NCBI GenBank assembly: GCA_021836665.1 | Contig: JAKBHQ010000428.1 | Location: 1-7,487 of the forward strand | DNA length: 7,487 bases | DNA from: Thermoplasmata archaeon | GTDB taxonomy: Bacteria > Actinomycetota > Acidimicrobiia > Acidimicrobiales > Acidimicrobiaceae | Direction: 5' to 3' | Part shown: positions 6,322 to 7,487 of the stretch, one piece after another | How positions within the stretch are numbered: position 1 is the stretch's first letter | How the letters are laid out: each line of letters starts with the position of its first letter | Made by a program: the position numbers and the translations under genes | Notes under the pieces: generated by a model | Told to the model about the DNA's origin: nothing | The model's input: only the letters and a program-made list of their open reading frames with translations | Database searches by the model: none

Positions 6322-6347
6322 ATGCCCATGGCTAAAGCCAGGGGCAT
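6322..6347 (-). repeat. Left-end-type hairpin of the IS remnant
   Basis: On the + strand ATGCCC (6322-6327) pairs with GGGCAT (6342-6347), and TGGC (6329-6332) pairs with GCCA (6337-6340) around a TAAA loop, with an A·G mismatch between the two stems. On the minus strand the loop is TTTA and a T is unpaired in the 3' arm, as in the right-end hairpin. TTAC lies about 23 nt from its foot, near the spacing recalled for IS608. Confidence 0.55.
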
Positions 6348-6368
6348 TGTGCCCCACACTCCATTCTG

Positions 6369-6538
6369 GTAAAGTCCCCGAAATCTCTACCCTGAGGTGG
6401 CGCGGCACTCATCGGCAGCCCTTGGCTAATGCCAGCTCATCCACCAGCTCCATTGCTTAGCGTCCCGCGCTAGAAACGCGGGTCGCATTATGAGTTGCCA
6501 TGGAGACCCTTTGAATTGTGGCGAAATGACGGCCCAGC
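6369..6538. other. Non-coding stretch upstream of whiB with a GC-rich hairpin
   Basis: No gene is supported. The notable structure is at 6460-6486: CCCGCG (6464-6469) and CGCGGG (6477-6482) form a perfect 6-bp stem with a 7-nt loop, extended beyond a T·T mismatch by GCG/CGC. On the minus strand its loop is TTTCTAG, so it could be the end of another lost IS200/IS605-type element or a terminator. Small open frames here are too short and lack ribosome binding sites. Confidence 0.4.
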
Positions 6539-6568
6539 TTGATTATCCTAGAGCCGAGGCCTTATTAT
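6539..6568 (+). promoter_or_regulatory. Candidate promoter of the whiB gene
   Basis: TTGATT (6539-6544, 4 of 6 consensus) and TATTAT (6563-6568, 5 of 6) are separated by 18 bp. A transcript from here would begin near 6575, which excludes the ATG at 6567 and fits translation from 6636. The leader would then be about 60 nt. Confidence 0.45.
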
Positions 6569-6635
6569 GCGAGCAGGGGATGGGGGGCCATTCCCTCTGG
6601 TACATCTTGTTGCACATTTGATCTGGGGAGGGCGA

Positions 6636-6932
6636 ATGGGTCAGAGGATCGGGGCGGGAGTGTGGCGCGAGAACGCCGCTTGTAGGGGTTCATTTGGATC
6701 CCTGTTTTATCCTCCACAAAAAGGCGAAAAACGCTCCGACCGTAAGTCTCGCGAGGAGCGGGCCAAGTGGATCTGCGCAAGATGCCAGGTGAGGCTCGAC
6801 TGCCTCGATGAAGCCCTGGCTTCGAACGAATCTACCGGAATCTGGGGAGGGCTCAACGAACTCGAAAGGCGTGGTCTGGGTTTTGAAGGAAGTACCAGCT
6901 ATGGGTTCGATAAAGAATCATTCATCAAGTAG
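6636..6932 (+). CDS. WhiB-family iron-sulfur transcriptional regulator
   Basis: A small actinobacterial regulator expected to bind a [4Fe-4S] cluster and act with the primary sigma factor or as a redox/NO sensor. Counting from the ATG at 6636 (98 residues), the four cluster cysteines are Cys16, Cys47, Cys50 and Cys56 (C-X30-C-X2-C-X5-C). The family turn GIWGG is at 68-72, followed by Glu/Arg residues of the C-terminal basic region. I choose 6636 because GGAG lies 5 nt before it and because WhiB proteins usually have the first Cys near residue 10-20. The longer frame from 6567 adds 23 residues unlike the family and overlaps the candidate -10 box. In M. tuberculosis the related ATPase pair sits beside whiB4, so a WhiB4-type role is possible, but sequence alone does not settle the subtype. 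Confidence 0.93.
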   Translation: MGQRIGAGVWRENAACRGSFGSLFYPPQKGEKRSDRKSREERAKWICARCQVRLDCLDEALASNESTGIWGGLNELERRGLGFEGSTSYGFDKESFIK

Positions 6933-6953
6933 TCGCACCATTAGTCGCACCAT
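6930..6953. repeat. Perfect 12-bp tandem repeat at the whiB stop codon
   Basis: TAGTCGCACCAT occurs twice in tandem (6930-6941 and 6942-6953); the first copy supplies the whiB stop codon TAG. It leads directly into the palindrome at 6952-6983. Confidence 0.9.
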
Positions 6954-6983
6954 GACCTATTCGCTCGAACGCGAGTAGGTCAT
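6952..6983. terminator. Palindrome between convergent whiB and VKOR genes, likely bidirectional terminator
   Basis: Two 13-nt arms (6952-6964 and 6971-6983) pair completely apart from one G·T wobble, with a 6-nt loop. It lies 20 bp after the whiB stop and overlaps the last eight codons and stop of the VKOR gene. Neither side has a T-run, which is common for actinobacterial stem-loop terminators. Confidence 0.55.
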
Positions 6984-7421
6984 AAATCCGTAGAGCAGGC
7001 AGAGGAATACTCCGACCGTGACTACATGAACCGAGGTGCACCATAAGCAGATTGCCTTGATGAGCACCAGTTCAGAATAGACAAGCCAAAGGACGAATAG
7101 CACGCCCAAGCCACTCATCGCTAAGCGGATTGGCTCGAGCTTTGCTATTCTCCACGCCTGCGGAAGACATATTGCCACCATGGCCAGGTAAAAAATGAGA
7201 CCCAGCAGGGCGACTGGAACTCCTGATATTAGTGACTCGGCAGAGGTCGTAACCTTTTGGCAGTTGATGGTGGCATTTTCTGGACACGCCAGAACGACAC
7301 TGGCGCTGTAGTGGGCGATGGTGAGGTAGATCGAGACCCCAAGCCCAAATAGCGACAGAAACAGGCTGGACGCCCGGAGCCAAAGCGGCCTTATGAGTTC
7401 AACTCTCTTGTCAATCAACAA
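6957..7421 (-). CDS. Vitamin K epoxide reductase (VKOR) family quinone oxidoreductase
   Basis: A 154-residue membrane protein of the VKOR family. In bacteria this enzyme oxidises a periplasmic DsbA-like thiol protein and passes electrons to a membrane quinone, replacing DsbB in disulfide formation. Four hydrophobic segments are visible (about 16-36, 66-88, 99-121 and 127-147). The loop cysteine pair is Cys46 and Cys54 (ACPE and INCQKV) and the active-site pair is CLWC (125-128) at the start of the last helix, all as the family requires. The stretch GVPVALLGLIFY is also typical. There is no fused thioredoxin domain, so a separate DsbA-like partner is needed. The TTG at 7421 has AGGA 7 nt upstream. 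It begins one base after the stop of the preceding gene on the same strand, so the two form an operon. Confidence 0.92.
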   Translation of the reverse strand: MLIDKRVELIRPLWLRASSLFLSLFGLGVSIYLTIAHYSASVVLACPENATINCQKVTTSAESLISGVPVALLGLIFYLAMVAICLPQAWRIAKLEPIRLAMSGLGVLFVLWLVYSELVLIKAICLWCTSVHVVTVGVFLCLLYGFMTYSRSSE

Positions 7422-7422
7422 A

Positions 7423-7487
7423 TTAGCTTCCTAATGTGGCTTCTATCTTTTTCATCAGAGGCGTCGTGCAGACATTAGACGGCTGAT
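7423..7487 (-). CDS. C-terminal end of an unidentified protein, continues beyond the window
   Basis: The minus-strand frame is open from the window edge to a TAA at 7423-7425, giving QPSNVCTTPLMKKIEATLGS at the C-terminus. It stops one base before the VKOR start, a spacing typical of coupled genes. A DsbA/thioredoxin-like partner would make sense beside VKOR, but 21 codons are too few to identify it. Confidence 0.55.
   Translation of the reverse strand, partial: QPSNVCTTPLMKKIEATLGS

Larger units (their letters stand above)
5973..6368 (-). mobile_element. Decayed IS200/IS605 (IS608-like) element, deletion derivative
   Basis: On the minus strand the element would begin just after TTAC (6369-6372) and end with TCAA (5973-5976), about 396 bp. 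Both ends carry hairpins of the same design: a 4-bp upper stem with a TTTA loop, an unpaired T in the 3' arm, then a GC-rich lower stem (6322-6347 and 5982-6002). GAAT directly precedes the right-end hairpin, and TCAA follows five bases after its foot. As recalled for IS608, TTAC and TCAA are the left and right cleavage sites, GAAT is the right guide, and TnpA reads an extrahelical T in each hairpin. A TnpB C-terminal fossil lies inside; no tnpA remains. The right end is much more certain than the left. No intact transposase means it cannot move on its own. Confidence 0.65.

Noticed and set aside
6250..6411. Minus-strand open frame of about 50 codons between the IS ends
   Set aside because: It spans the left-end hairpin, has no ribosome binding site, and its translation does not match TnpA or TnpB with any confidence.
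6567..6635. Longer whiB start at the ATG at 6567
   Set aside because: The extra 23 residues do not resemble WhiB N-termini, the ATG overlaps the candidate -10 box, and the start at 6636 has a better placed ribosome binding site.

Overview
The window looks like chromosomal DNA from an actinobacterium, most likely a moderate-GC member of the Acidimicrobiia. A WhiB-family iron-sulfur regulator, a pair of Get3/ArsA-like ATPases of the mycobacterial Rv3679/Rv3680 type, a VKOR oxidoreductase of the actinobacterial kind and frequent GTG/TTG starts all point this way. The genus is a guess. No phage or plasmid genes are visible; the only mobile DNA is a decayed IS200/IS605-type remnant.

Layout. Bases 3-917 (+) hold the 3' part of an unrecognised, probably exported protein. 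Bases 918-1317 are non-coding and end in a good sigma70-type promoter (TTGTAA, 17 bp, TATAAT) that drives a 14-TM DHA2-family MFS exporter (1318-2919, +). A tRNA-Pro(CGG) with encoded CCA lies at 3031-3107 (-). A three-gene minus-strand operon follows, read from right to left: Get3-like ATPase A (5767 to 4781), Get3-like ATPase B (4768 to 3704, 12 bp downstream) and a small atypical receiver protein (3652 to 3233, 51 bp downstream). ATPase A has a GTG start with no usable ribosome binding site. A near-perfect one and ATG lie 91 bp upstream in another frame, so the true N-terminus is probably longer and interrupted by a frameshift. Three perfect 15-bp repeats encode TQENK x3 just before its P-loop domain.

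Between this operon and whiB lie about 800 bp without an intact gene. The clearest structure there is an IS608-like remnant on the minus strand (about 5973-6368). It has left- and right-end hairpins with the same design, a TCAA right-end motif, a GAAT motif beside the right hairpin, and a fossil TnpB C-terminus with zinc-finger and RuvC-III motifs. Short direct repeats lie between it and the ATPase operon.

A WhiB protein (6636-6932, +) is convergent with a VKOR-family protein (7421 to 6957, -). A 13-bp-arm palindrome lies between them and overlaps the VKOR 3' end. VKOR follows, after one base, the last 21 codons of another gene that runs off the window (7423-7487, -).

Taken together (inference), the right half has a redox and membrane-protein quality-control flavour: WhiB as an Fe-S redox sensor, VKOR for disulfide formation in exported proteins, and a Get3-like ATPase pair that may handle hydrophobic clients. 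In Mycobacterium tuberculosis the Rv3679/Rv3680 pair also lies beside a whiB gene (whiB4), so this neighbourhood may be old, though here the orientation differs.
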